DNA of 64,000 nt from Syntrophales bacterium (lineage in GTDB: Bacteria > Desulfobacterota > Syntrophia > Syntrophales > UBA2210): NCBI GenBank assembly GCA_023228425.1, contig JALOBE010000003.1, forward strand, positions 1-64,000, written 5' to 3'. The notes below the pieces were generated by a model. That model was not told where the DNA came from, did no database searches, and saw only the letters and a program-made list of their open reading frames with translations. The translations under genes and the position numbers were made by a program. This document shows, piece after piece, positions 1-8,161 of this stretch (positions within the stretch are counted from its first letter, which is position 1; every line of letters begins with the position of its first letter).

Positions 1-14
1 CGGGGGGGAGGGTG

Positions 15-89
15 CGGAAATATCAGGGAGAAACGGCCGTGAGGACGGGAAGGACGCCGGAAATATCAGGGAGAAACAGCCGTGAGGAC
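15..89. repeat. Two direct copies of a 32-bp unit
   Basis: The unit beginning CGGAAATATCAGGGAGAAAC occurs at 15-46 and again at 58-89 with one base difference, 43 bp apart. It lies downstream of the DUF523 gene at the window edge, so further copies may lie outside. It contains no gene and has no clear palindrome. The spacing is CRISPR-like in scale but only two units with an 11-bp gap are visible, so it is reported only as a short tandem repeat. Confidence 0.7.
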
Positions 90-118
90 ACGCTCGACAG
101 GCTTTTCGACGGTCCCGG

Positions 119-1096
119 TCAACCGGAAGTCCGCCGCGCCGGATCCTGGCACGGGTGGTCGCACATCTGAAGTCCCCGCGGACGGGGATTCAGATAGACC
201 TGCTCATTCAGGCAGTGCTGACCGTATTTCCGGGCGTAGTGCCCGATGAGGGTGATCGGGACAATGAGCGGCAAAAAACCATTTTGATACGTTTCGATGA
301 CTTCCAGAAGTTCTGTTTTTTCATCAGACGACAGGTTCCGTCTCAAATATCCCAGTATGTGCCGCAGCACGGTGACATTTTTTTTCACCGTGGTTTTCAT
401 TTCCATGGCTTTCATGAGCAGGGTCTCGTAGCCTTCGTACAGTTCCTGCCGTGACAGGCGCTTCCGGTCCGCCACGAGTTTTTCCATGGCCCTGTAGTGC
501 GTAGAGCTGTGTGAGAGAACAAGCAGTCCGTGGCGCCCGTGAAAGCCCACCAGGGCGTCGCGACCTGGCGGGGCTTTTTGTGTGTCACGCCACCGCTTCA
601 GGACGAATATTCTCTCGATGAAATGTTCCCTGAGGTCCGCGTCATGAAGGCGCTTCTCATCTTTGACGGGAACCGAAGGGAAATGATCCATGAACATCCG
701 GGCGAAAACACCCGTGCCTCGTTTTACCGGCAGGCCCTTGTCGTCGTACACCTTGATCCGCTCCGTACCGCAGGAAGGAGAACCGCTTTTGAAGATGAAC
801 CCGTGGAGGTCCTCGCCTTCAAGCTGAATCAGCCTTTTTTTCGCCCAGGAGACCATCATGTCCGTTTTATCCACCTTCGTCCGGCCGGTAACCAGCCGGG
901 GTGATTCCGGGCTGCCCTCCAGTCGGATGAATTCCCGGGGAATGCCCATGCCGCAGTCCGCCTCGGGGCAAACGGGGATATAGCGCACGTATCGTCCCAA
1001 GGTATCCCGGAGAAACCGGTCCAGCTTGTGGCCTCCGTCATAACGAACGTTCTCTCCAAGAAGGCAGGTGCTTATTCCGATGGGTATCTTTTTCAC
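119..1096 (-). CDS. DUF523-DUF1722 fusion protein (TudS/YbgA type)
   Basis: A 325-residue protein with an N-terminal DUF523 domain (about 1-150; STCLLGENVRYDGGHK near the start, cysteines in STCLLG, CPEADCGMG and SPSCGTE) and a C-terminal DUF1722 domain (about 195-310) ending in the typical YLNPRP. Known DUF523 proteins include the [4Fe-4S] thiouracil desulfidase TudS, whose cluster is held by three cysteines; DUF1722 has no settled role. The GTG start at 1096 is chosen because GGGAGGAC lies 6-8 nt upstream and homologues begin at KKIPIGIS; the frame is open for 35 further codons but these look non-coding. It stands alone on the minus strand. The desulfidase role is an inference from family. 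Confidence 0.85.
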   Translation of the reverse strand: MKKIPIGISTCLLGENVRYDGGHKLDRFLRDTLGRYVRYIPVCPEADCGMGIPREFIRLEGSPESPRLVTGRTKVDKTDMMVSWAKKRLIQLEGEDLHGFIFKSGSPSCGTERIKVYDDKGLPVKRGTGVFARMFMDHFPSVPVKDEKRLHDADLREHFIERIFVLKRWRDTQKAPPGRDALVGFHGRHGLLVLSHSSTHYRAMEKLVADRKRLSRQELYEGYETLLMKAMEMKTTVKKNVTVLRHILGYLRRNLSSDEKTELLEVIETYQNGFLPLIVPITLIGHYARKYGQHCLNEQVYLNPRPRGLQMCDHPCQDPARRTSG

Positions 1097-1260
1097 AGGT
1101 GCCGTCCTCCCGGCGACGAGGCTGGAACGTCGAAAAAATGTCTGCCAATGACCCCTTCGTGGGTAATTCTCCTGTCCTTTTTCAGGTGACTGATGATACA
1201 ATTCTCTTCATCGATCGGCAAGGGCTGTGTGACAGACAAGCCGTTCTCCGGAGCGAACCC

Positions 1261-1290
1261 TGACGGTTTCGTACAATGGTACCGCAGGCC
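1261..1290 (-). repeat. Truncated family-B (MITE-like) terminus
   Basis: TGACGGTTTCGTACAATGGT followed by ACCGCAGGC matches the end of the full element at 39416 (GACGACTTCGTACAATGG). Only the terminus is recognisable; the rest of the 1202-1359 interval holds nothing I can name beyond the ribosome-binding site of the next gene. Confidence 0.6.
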
Positions 1291-1359
1291 ACGTGGAGCG
1301 GCGGGTCACGCTGTCTGAGGAAACAACGCAGCCTGAGACGATACAGGGAGGATTCATCC

Positions 1360-2523
1360 ATGAGCCTGAAAGACAGGTATGCCGTCGTCGGCGTCGGCTA
1401 CACACCCCAGGGTATCATTCCGGAACGGACGACTCTGAGCTTCCATCTGGAGGCCTGCGCCAATGCCATCGCCGACGCGGGACTGAAACGGGACGACATC
1501 GACGGCTTGATCTGTTACCGTCATTTTCCGACAACCAGAGAAGAAAAAGACGTCACCCCCTACATGGTCGCCCAACACCTGGGAATGGAGCCGACCTACC
1601 TCGCCCAGGACGCCAACTGATCCCGCAACCACCTTATGCACGCAGTTGGCGTGCTTGAAGCGGGTTTGTGCAAGTATGTGCTGATTTCCTACGGCCACAG
1701 CGCCCGTTCCGGCGGCGAAATGGAATGGATGCTATCGAACCTCGTCGGTGATGACGTCGTCTTCGGCCATTTCGGAGCTGTGGCGGGATACGCCCTCGCG
1801 GCGCGGAGAGCGATGCATGAATTTCACACGGGACCGGAAACATGGAAAGCGATTGCCCTGGGGCAGCGAAAATGGGCCGCCTTGAATCCCCGGGCCCTGA
1901 TGCGGGATAAGCCCATGGATGAAAGAGACTATGACCTCTCGCCCCTGGTGGTGGAACCCTTCCGGCAGGCCGACGCCTGCCTCGTGACGGACGGCGGTCG
2001 GGCCTGCATTCTGACCACGGCCGAACGGGCCCGGGATCTGCCCCACAGACCGGTAACCATCATGGGAATGGGAATGGCCAACCCTTCCTCCGACCTTGCT
2101 CCGGCACGCCACCTGGCAGGTCCGACCGGCGCGGTTCGGGCTTGTGAAGATGCCCTGCGCATGGCGGACATCAGCCTTGAGGACGTCGACGCCTGCCAGA
2201 TCTACGATTGCTTCACCTACACAGTAGAAATCACACTCCAGGATTACGGATTCTTCAAACCCGGCGAAGGAAGGGACTGGTTTCAGGGAGGCACCATCGA
2301 ACCGGGCGGGCGCATGCCGGTAAATACATCGGGGGGACAGCTTTCAGAAGCCTATCAGATGGGCATGACCCCCCTGACGGAAGGGGTTATGCAGCTCATG
2401 GGCCGCTGCGGAGATCGGCAACTCGGACCCGCGACGGGAAACAAACCGCCGGAGATTATCCTCTGCAGCGACAACGGCGGGATTTTGCAGAGCCACGCCT
2501 GCTACATTCTGAAGAAGGGGTAA
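1360..2523 (+). CDS. Thiolase-like protein (SCP-x/lipid-transfer type) with an in-frame TGA codon
   Basis: ATG at 1360 follows AGGGAGG. The reading frame runs to 2523 (387 residues) with a single TGA at 1618-1620; both sides are clearly the same protein. The N-terminal part has the family pattern YAVVGVGYTPQG ... AIADAGLKRDDIDGLI; after the TGA comes AVGVLEAGLCKYVL, and the C-terminus has NTSGGQLSEAYQMGM, typical of thiolase-fold proteins that pair with DUF35 and often act as retro-aldolases or special thiolases. By eye the TGA falls within about two residues of the classical nucleophile-cysteine position in the conserved active-site loop. A SECIS-like hairpin follows. Either the codon is read as selenocysteine, or the gene carries a nonsense mutation (from a Ser, Cys, Gly or Trp codon). 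The next gene, DUF35, begins 6 nt after its stop and is intact. Confidence 0.72.
1622..1664 (+). promoter_or_regulatory. Candidate bacterial SECIS element
   Basis: Immediately after the TGA at 1618-1620 an imperfect two-part stem-loop can be drawn: CCCGC (1622-1626) with GCGGG (1660-1664), and an upper perfect 6-bp stem GCACGC (1638-1643) with GCGTGC (1649-1654), loop AGTTG (1644-1648). The loop starts 24 nt after the TGA and has G among its first two bases, which fits the published bacterial SECIS consensus as I know it (loop of 3-14 nt, 16-37 nt from the UGA, G in the first two loop positions). A hairpin this good could still arise by chance in a GC-rich coding region. Confidence 0.45.
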
Positions 2524-2528
2524 CAACC

Positions 2529-2945
2529 ATGACGACCCGCGCGAAACCCGTACCACGAATGAGCGCCGATACACAGGCCTTCTGGGAAGGATGCCGGAAC
2601 CGGGAATTCAGGATCCAGTCCTGCAAAGACTGTGGATGTCTGCGCATGCCCTGGTCGTTCCTCTGCCCCGAATGCCTCTCACGCAACGCGGGCTGGATCA
2701 GGGCTTCCGGCCGGGGAACCGTCTATTCTTACGTGGTCTATCATGTTGCCTACGACCCTGCGTTCGCCCATGACCTGCCCTATATCGTGGCACTGGTGAC
2801 GCTGGAGGAAGGACCGCGCTTCCTGACAAATATCGTCGACTGCAGCCCCGCTTCGGTTGTCTGCGACATGCCCGTCGAAATCGTCTGGGATGACGTGACA
2901 GAAACGCTGATCCTTCCCCGGTTCCGTCCCGCGGAACACACCTGA
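2529..2945 (+). CDS. DUF35 zinc-ribbon/OB-fold protein, partner of the thiolase-like protein
   Basis: 138 residues. A rubredoxin-like zinc ribbon is formed by C32, C35, C46 and C49 (SCKDCG ... LCPECLS), followed by an OB fold from about residue 55 (GRGTVYSYVVYH ... VALVTLEEGPRFLTNIV). Proteins of this family form complexes with thiolase-fold partners and are thought to help position the acyl-CoA substrate; BbsA/BbsB of anaerobic toluene degradation and the Ltp2/DUF35 steroid aldolases are examples. The ATG is 6 nt after the thiolase stop, so the two are almost certainly co-transcribed. That this gene is intact argues that the upstream gene may still be functional despite its TGA. Confidence 0.88.
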   Translation: MTTRAKPVPRMSADTQAFWEGCRNREFRIQSCKDCGCLRMPWSFLCPECLSRNAGWIRASGRGTVYSYVVYHVAYDPAFAHDLPYIVALVTLEEGPRFLTNIVDCSPASVVCDMPVEIVWDDVTETLILPRFRPAEHT

Positions 2946-2989
2946 TCCCTGCCGCCCGCGTCGTACCCGCAGACCTTTTGCGAAGCGAG

Positions 2990-3135
2990 ACCGTTGCATT
3001 CCGTCATTTCGAGGAATACCCGGGGCACTGCGTTATTTCAAGGAGAACCCAACGGCACGGCCATTTCAAGAAACGCCCGGGAAACCGTCATTTCAAGACA
3101 TGGTTACGTTCCGTCATTTGAGAGAATTGAGGAAA
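2990..3135. repeat. Family-A repeat array (GTCATTTCGA arms)
   Basis: Degenerate tandem units of 30-40 bp, each opening with a variant of CGTCATTTCGAGGAA (2999, 3029, 3060, 3088, 3112). Only the arms are seen here, not the full palindromic core found at 14420 or 34340. Non-coding; open frames across it are artefacts. Confidence 0.75.
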
Positions 3136-3191
3136 CAGTCAAAAGGACGGAGGTGGCAGTTGTAAGGAGCCGCCGGGGATTCTTTAGAAGG

Positions 3192-3243
3192 TCTTGAGGG
3201 CGTCCTCAATGGGACGTTTCTCGACCTTTTGCGAGGTCGTCAT
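3192..3243 (-). repeat. Truncated family-B element end
   Basis: GTCCTCAATGGGACGTTTCT and CGACCTTTTGCGAGGTCGTC match, with changes, the terminal 50 bp of the complete element at 39416-39610 (GTCCTCTATCAGACGTTTTT ... ACTTTTTACGAGTTCATC). Confidence 0.55.
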
Positions 3244-3405
3244 AGTTCCCCCACAAAAATTTTCATGATTCCCCCACAGGCCGAAAACGATCAAATCGTG
3301 CCGTATAATGATTAATTATTCACTACTTAGCTGGACTTTTCAAGGTCTACAAAAAAAGGTTGACTTGGTTCTTCCGCTGGATGTACGGTTGAATCATATT
3401 CAACT
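3244..3405. other. Intergenic region upstream of the TetR gene
   Basis: Contains two copies of TTCCCCCACA (3245-3254 and 3272-3281) and an AT-rich stretch. TTGACT at 3360-3365 with TACGGT at 3384-3389 (18 nt apart) is a possible but weak promoter for the regulator gene. TTGAATCATATTCAA at 3389-3403 is a palindrome beside the operator-like site. I see no gene here. Confidence 0.4.
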
Positions 3406-3421
3406 GACCGACCGTTCGATC
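3406..3421. promoter_or_regulatory. TetR operator-like site
   Basis: GACCGACCGTTCGATC lies 17 nt before the start of the TetR-type gene. The 12-mer ACCGACCGTTCG recurs exactly at 4044-4055 just after the gene. TetR regulators usually bind short palindromes overlapping their own promoter, so these are inferred to be its binding sites. Confidence 0.55.
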
Positions 3422-3438
3422 ACTTAAGGAATTTCTGA

Positions 3439-4023
3439 ATGGAGGAATTGCCGATTGACATGAAGCAAAAAATAAAGACCATCGCCATTCAGCTCATGTA
3501 CCAGAAAGGATATCATGCCTGCAGTATCAGTGACATCGCGAAACGGGCGGGCATTCAAAAATCCAGTATTTATTATCACTACATGAGTAAGGAAGAGATC
3601 CTCTTCGACATTCTCAAGGAAACGATGGAGAGCCTGAATGAAAGTCTCCAGAACTGTCTCAAGGACCTTGAAGGCGCTGAAGAGCGGCTTGTGGCGATGA
3701 TTCGGAACCATTTGAGTTTTCACATGGTTCGACAGAAAGAGGTTATCGTATCCGACTCGGAATTGAGAGGACTCACGGCGGACAACCTGCGCTCAGTCAT
3801 TAGAATGCGGGATGAATATGACACACAGATGAAGGACATAATTGAGCGGGGAATCCAGGAGGGAGTATTTAAAAACGTCAACCCGAGAGTCATGGCAAAT
3901 GCCATCGTCACCATGTGCACCCAGATCTCCCAGTGGTTCAACCCTCTTGGATCCCTTTCAAAAGACGAAATTATAGAGAGTATCACAACGATGGTCTTCA
4001 ACGGATTGAAACGAGACGGATGA
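3439..4023 (+). CDS. TetR/AcrR-family transcriptional regulator
   Basis: 194 residues. The N-terminal helix-turn-helix spans about residues 10-55 (AIQLMYQKGYHACSISDIAK then AGIQKSSIYYHYMSKEEI), the most conserved part of the family; the C-terminal ligand domain resembles the fatty-acid/acyl-CoA responsive FadR/KstR2-like group in having a MVRQKEVIVSDSELRGL segment. The start at 3439 has AGGAA 8 nt upstream; a second ATG at 3460 is less well placed. Paired operator-like sites flank the gene, and it points into the TRAP transporter operon 300 bp downstream. It is likely to repress itself and that operon, with a CoA ester or the imported acid as inducer (inference). Confidence 0.88.
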   Translation: MEELPIDMKQKIKTIAIQLMYQKGYHACSISDIAKRAGIQKSSIYYHYMSKEEILFDILKETMESLNESLQNCLKDLEGAEERLVAMIRNHLSFHMVRQKEVIVSDSELRGLTADNLRSVIRMRDEYDTQMKDIIERGIQEGVFKNVNPRVMANAIVTMCTQISQWFNPLGSLSKDEIIESITTMVFNGLKRDG

Positions 4024-4042
4024 CTTTTTTTACAGCATAACC

Positions 4043-4058
4043 TACCGACCGTTCGTTA
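4043..4058. promoter_or_regulatory. Second TetR operator-like site
   Basis: TACCGACCGTTCGTTA shares ACCGACCGTTCG with the site at 3406-3421. It lies upstream of the TRAP transporter operon, so binding here could control transcription of dctP and following genes. Confidence 0.5.
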
Positions 4059-4321
4059 TATTTGTAGCGTTTTTCGGTCGGAGGTGATCGGGACAGGGGC
4101 TTCTGCCTCGAAAATAAACAGCGCTCACGGACGCGCATACGACGAAAGGAGGGTTGCTCGGCATTCAAATTAGGGAGGGTACCGGCGGCAGGCACACTTG
4201 CGGGTAAACCTGTCATGGTCCGGAAGCCAATCGGCAGTAGTTTGGTAAGAGATGTCAGCGTCACAGCTTATTAGGCACGAGCTTCGGAAACCAACATTCT
4301 GCAGAAAAGGAGAGGATTGGA
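4059..4321 (+). other. Leader region of the TRAP/acyl-CoA operon
   Basis: About 260 bp without a convincing gene. It ends in AAAAGGAGAGGATTGGA, a good ribosome-binding site for dctP. No clear -35/-10 pair or terminator was found. Confidence 0.4.
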
Positions 4322-5368
4322 ATGCTTACACAACGTTCAGAAAAAAAACGATCAGCGGCCCTGATTACCGGGACGATGCTGGTCATGGCGGCCCTGGCAC
4401 TGATAGTGATGCCGGCGAGCCTTAACGCCCAGAACTACAACTGGAAGATAACCCAGGGCATCGCGGAAGATCATCCCGCCACCGACAGATGCAAACAATT
4501 TGCCGAGTTGGTGAAAAAGGAAACAAATGGCCGCATCAAGATGCAGTATTTCCCGGCCGGTGCCCTGGGTGACTGGATGGAGCAGATCGAGTCGAATCGC
4601 ATGGGCACCCTTGAAATCGGCCTCAATGCAGGCTCCACCTCCTACGACCCCAAGACAAACCTTATTTTCATGCCCTATCTTTTTGAATCCTGGGACGAGG
4701 CCCGGGCAGGCATCGGTTCCACGGGATGGCTTACCCCTATTTTCGACGACCTCTATTCCCAAATAGGACTCAAGGTCTTGGGGATTTATCTGAACGCCTG
4801 GGACGGCTTTGCCTTTGCCAAGCGCGTGACCACCGTGCCGAAAACACCGGCTGAATTCAAGGGCATCAAGATGCGGGTTGCTCCTATTCGTATTTTTGAG
4901 GTTTACATTCCCTCCCTCGGCTTTATCTCCACCCCAATCGCCTATTCGGAAACCTTCACGGCCCTGCAGACAGGCATCGTTGACGCCCGGTCCGCCTGTC
5001 CCGCGGTGGAAGCCTATGTCATGCGTGACGCGCTCAGAAGCTATGTCCTCGCGCGGGATGCTTTTGAATACTGGTTTCTCACAATGAACCTTGATTTGTG
5101 GAACACGCTCTCCAAGGAAGATCAGGCGATCCTGCTCAAGGCGGCCGATAAGGTCATGGCAGACCAGGCTCATGCCGCTGAACAGGATGAGCTGGATTTT
5201 CTCAAGAAACTAGAGGATGCGGGCATCCAGGTACACATCTCCACCAAAGAAGAGTGGATGGAAGCCGCAAAGATCGTGAGACAGCAAGCCTGGCCCAAGA
5301 TCGAAAACGAACTGCTCGGTTCAGAACTCATGGAACAAGTCAAGAAGTTCGCCACTAAGCTCGACTAG
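4322..5368 (+). CDS. dctP: TRAP transporter solute-binding protein (DctP family)
   Basis: 348 residues with a signal peptide: positive N-terminus (RSEKKR), hydrophobic core 12-33, likely cut after SLNA at residue 36. The mature part has the DctP hallmarks KGIKMRVAPIRIF, whose arginine binds the substrate carboxylate, and ETFTALQTGIVDA. It would capture an organic acid in the periplasm and pass it to the DctQM membrane complex. The ligand cannot be read from sequence; downstream CoA-transferase and hydratase genes suggest an acid that is activated to a CoA ester. First gene of the operon, behind a TetR gene. Confidence 0.93.
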   Translation: MLTQRSEKKRSAALITGTMLVMAALALIVMPASLNAQNYNWKITQGIAEDHPATDRCKQFAELVKKETNGRIKMQYFPAGALGDWMEQIESNRMGTLEIGLNAGSTSYDPKTNLIFMPYLFESWDEARAGIGSTGWLTPIFDDLYSQIGLKVLGIYLNAWDGFAFAKRVTTVPKTPAEFKGIKMRVAPIRIFEVYIPSLGFISTPIAYSETFTALQTGIVDARSACPAVEAYVMRDALRSYVLARDAFEYWFLTMNLDLWNTLSKEDQAILLKAADKVMADQAHAAEQDELDFLKKLEDAGIQVHISTKEEWMEAAKIVRQQAWPKIENELLGSELMEQVKKFATKLD

Positions 5369-5414
5369 AAACGGCTCAACGGCACGGCTTCCAAAAAGCG
5401 CCTAATCGGGTACG

Positions 5415-5440
5415 GGAGGGGGGCGCCGACGCGCCCCTCC
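5415..5440 (+). terminator. GC-rich hairpin between dctP and dctQ
   Basis: GGAGGGG (5415-5421) pairs with CCCCTCC (5434-5440), with an inner CGC/GCG stem and loop CGAC. No T-run follows, so it is more likely a 3' stabilising or partially terminating hairpin, which would let the binding protein be made in excess over the membrane subunits. Confidence 0.6.
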
Positions 5441-5465
5441 TTATCCCGGGAAAAGGAAATGTCCC

Positions 5466-5999
5466 ATGAGGCAGAAGGTTACGACAGCCCTGACATATAT
5501 CGATAGCGGCCTCGACAGGGGAATCTCGGCTATCATCATAACTGGCGCCATAATCATGACTCTGACGATCGTTCTGCAGGTACTGCTGCGCTATGTATTC
5601 AAGGTTCCCCTCTTCGGACTGGAAGAGTTTTCCCGTCTGGTCGCGGTATGGTTGTATTTTTTCGGCGCCGTTCTGGGTACCCGAAATGACGGTCATGTTC
5701 AGGGGGACATCGCGGCACGCCTGGTTCCGAATGAACGCTCCCGGGCGCTCCTCAAAACAATCACCTGGACCTTGAGCCTGGTGGCCTGCGTGCTGCTCCT
5801 GTGTCACGCGGCGCGCTACTCGCTGTGGCTCCATGGCACCGGAGAGAGGACTACGGGACTCTGGTGGCCGCGCGTGTACAGCGTCGGCTCCATGTTAATC
5901 GGAGCGGTGCTGATAACCCTGTATTCCGTGGCCAACATGATCAGAAATCTGGAGTCCTTTATCAACTACTCCGGTGTCTCCTCGGGAGGTAAATCATGA
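5466..5999 (+). CDS. dctQ: TRAP transporter small permease subunit (DctQ family)
   Basis: 177 residues with four predicted membrane helices (about 18-42, 54-74, 100-122, 138-160). The family signature VLQVLLRYVFKVPLFGLEEF with EFSRLVAVWLYFFGA is present near residues 36-70. DctQ partners DctM in the sodium-driven TRAP membrane complex. Its end overlaps the start of dctM (ATGA), showing translational coupling. The start follows AAAAGGAAATGTCCC. Confidence 0.92.
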   Translation: MRQKVTTALTYIDSGLDRGISAIIITGAIIMTLTIVLQVLLRYVFKVPLFGLEEFSRLVAVWLYFFGAVLGTRNDGHVQGDIAARLVPNERSRALLKTITWTLSLVACVLLLCHAARYSLWLHGTGERTTGLWWPRVYSVGSMLIGAVLITLYSVANMIRNLESFINYSGVSSGGKS

Positions 6000-7294
6000 C
6001 AGTCATAGTAATAGCAATGGTCCTGGTGGTTATCATGATGCTTCTGGGGGTACCCGTTGGATTTGCCTTCGGGCTCGGGGGCTTCGCCATACTTTTCGTA
6101 ACGGGCCTGGACCCTCGATTTGCCATACCGGCGGCATTTCGCAACATGGAGTCCTACACACTGATGGCCCTGCCCCTGTTCATAATGGCCGGCTCATTGA
6201 TGAAAGATTCCGATATTTCAAGCCGCCTGATCGCCTTCACCCAGTCGTTTCTCGGCAGGGTACGGGGCGGGCTGGGGATGGTCTGCGTTGTCGCCTGTAC
6301 CGTTTTCGGCGCGATCTCGGGTTCCGCCGCAGCGGCCATCGCCGCCATCGGCTCGGTGATGATTCCCGAAATGGTCAAACAGGGCTATCCGCGGGGCTAC
6401 GCCACGGGACTGGTAGCCTGTTCTTCCATGCTTGCACTGCTGATCCCGCCGAGCATACCCATGATCGTTTTTGCCATGACAGCCCAGATATCAATCCTGG
6501 CGGCATTTTTAAGTACGCTGATTCCCGGCCTGATGATGATGACCATATATTGCGTGATTAACATGATCATGTGCCGGAAATTTAAGAATCTTCAACTGGC
6601 CCCCAAAATCAACTTGGCGGCACAGGTCAGGGAAATTGGAAGATCAGCCATACATGCCGGATGGGCCCTGTTCATGCCGGTCCTGGTGCTGGGAGGCATT
6701 TACGGAGGCATCTTCACTCCTACCGAGGCAGCGGCCATTTCAGCCGTCTATGCGGTGCTCGTAGGCTTCCTGGCCCACCGAACCATGACCTTCAGGGGGA
6801 TGAGCCAAAACCTACGGGACTCCATGATAACCTCCGGCGTGGTGATGGTTCTCCTGTTTTTTACTCTCATGGTCAGCCGGATCATGGTTACCTATCAGGT
6901 ACCGCAGGTCCTGACGGACCTGATCTTTACCGTAACCGCGAACAAGGTGATGGTCCTGGTGATGCTCAACGTGATTCTGTTGCTCATGGGAATGCTGGTC
7001 GATGATGTTTCCGGCAACATTCTGTCGGCGGCGCTCCTGTTGCCGATCGCGGTATCGGTTGGAATCGAACCGGTTCATTTCGCTGCCATATCGGTTGTCA
7101 ATCTCTCCCTGGGCAATATAACGCCTCCCTGCGCGCCCATGCTGTACCTCGCGGGGATGATAGGCGGCAATCTGCCGCTCAACGAATATATAAAGCCGGC
7201 ATCGGTCTTTATGATCTTTGGCGCAATCCCTGTGATCCTTCTGGTAACGTACGTTCCCGGCTTCGCCCTCGTGCTGGTGAACATATTGCTGTGA
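5996..7294 (+). CDS. dctM: TRAP transporter large permease subunit (DctM family)
   Basis: 432 residues, about twelve hydrophobic segments. Family motifs are visible: LLGVPVGFAFGLGG at the N-terminus, ALPLFIMAGSLM near residue 57, FGAISGSAAAAIAAIGSVMI near 105, LIPPSIPMIVFA near 150, and PTEAAAISAVYA near 243. This subunit forms the elevator-type transport path, coupled to a sodium gradient in characterised members. It overlaps dctQ by 4 nt and is followed after 68 nt by the hydratase gene, so uptake and metabolism are probably co-expressed. Confidence 0.94.
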   Translation: MTVIVIAMVLVVIMMLLGVPVGFAFGLGGFAILFVTGLDPRFAIPAAFRNMESYTLMALPLFIMAGSLMKDSDISSRLIAFTQSFLGRVRGGLGMVCVVACTVFGAISGSAAAAIAAIGSVMIPEMVKQGYPRGYATGLVACSSMLALLIPPSIPMIVFAMTAQISILAAFLSTLIPGLMMMTIYCVINMIMCRKFKNLQLAPKINLAAQVREIGRSAIHAGWALFMPVLVLGGIYGGIFTPTEAAAISAVYAVLVGFLAHRTMTFRGMSQNLRDSMITSGVVMVLLFFTLMVSRIMVTYQVPQVLTDLIFTVTANKVMVLVMLNVILLLMGMLVDDVSGNILSAALLLPIAVSVGIEPVHFAAISVVNLSLGNITPPCAPMLYLAGMIGGNLPLNEYIKPASVFMIFGAIPVILLVTYVPGFALVLVNILL

Positions 7295-7362
7295 TGAGAC
7301 TACCCCCCGACGCGGCCGGTTGCTGCGCCGGGATATGATCTGAGAAAAAGGAGAACCCCGCT

Positions 7363-8145
7363 GTGAATGTGAAAGAAGATGCTGTTCTTTACGAAAGAAA
7401 AGGTAATGTCGGTTTTATTATTTTTAACCGCCCTCACCGGCTCAATGCCATAAACGGTCGGTTCCTGGATGATTTCATCAGGCACCTGCTGACGGCGAAA
7501 AAGGATACCGAAGTCGTAACGGTGGTGATGACCGGCAGGGGATCGTCTTTTTGCGTCGGAGAAGATCTCAAGGAAACCGCCGGGGGTAAGAGTTTCGAAC
7601 AGTGGATCGCCGAGGTGGACAGGCTGCAGGATATCCAGCGCCAGACATTACAACTGAACAAGCCGCTTATCGCCATGTGCAGGGGCTATGCCGTGGGAGG
7701 GGGATGCGAGTTCGCCTTGAGCTGCGATTTCCGCATTGCCGATGAAACCGCCAAGTTCGGCTTTCCCGAAACGGGCATCGGATTGTCCATAACCCAGGCG
7801 GGGACAAAGCTGCTCTCCCAGGTCGTCGGCCTGGGGAAAGCCAAGGAACTGGCCCTTACCGGCGAGTTTATCGACGCCCGTGAAGCTTGCCGCATCGGCC
7901 TGGTCAACTATGTGGTGAAGCCCGAAGAGCTTGAAGAGCGCGTGAACACCTTCTGCGAGGTAATCGGCAAACGATCCCCTATGTCCCTGAGATTCGCGCG
8001 GGCGGCCATCGATCAGGGTCTGCACAGCAGTTTCGAACAGGTCATGGAAATGGAAACGGCACACCTGCTGTCCCTCGGCGGATCAGGGTACGAAAGGAGT
8101 TTTGTTGAGCGCCGGATGAAAGAACACGGCATGAAGAGAGATTGA
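7363..8145 (+). CDS. Enoyl-CoA hydratase/isomerase (crotonase family)
   Basis: 260 residues. Oxyanion-hole segments are GSSFCVGEDLKE (near 64-75) and GYAVGGGCEFALSCDFRIA (near 107-125). Both acid residues typical of hydratases are present: Glu in GGGCEFAL and Glu in FPETGIG. It should hydrate a trans-2-enoyl-CoA or act on a related substrate. The start is GTG at 7363, with GGAGA 9 nt upstream; no nearer ATG fits. It sits between the TRAP genes and a CoA-transferase, so it probably acts on the imported acid after CoA activation (inference). Confidence 0.9.
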   Translation: MNVKEDAVLYERKGNVGFIIFNRPHRLNAINGRFLDDFIRHLLTAKKDTEVVTVVMTGRGSSFCVGEDLKETAGGKSFEQWIAEVDRLQDIQRQTLQLNKPLIAMCRGYAVGGGCEFALSCDFRIADETAKFGFPETGIGLSITQAGTKLLSQVVGLGKAKELALTGEFIDAREACRIGLVNYVVKPEELEERVNTFCEVIGKRSPMSLRFARAAIDQGLHSSFEQVMEMETAHLLSLGGSGYERSFVERRMKEHGMKRD

Positions 8146-8161
8146 GAAGGAGGAAACAGTA

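Noticed and set aside
2208..2528. Upstream extension of the DUF35 frame inside the thiolase gene
   Set aside because: That part is the thiolase gene in another frame; the ATG at 2529 matches the family start.
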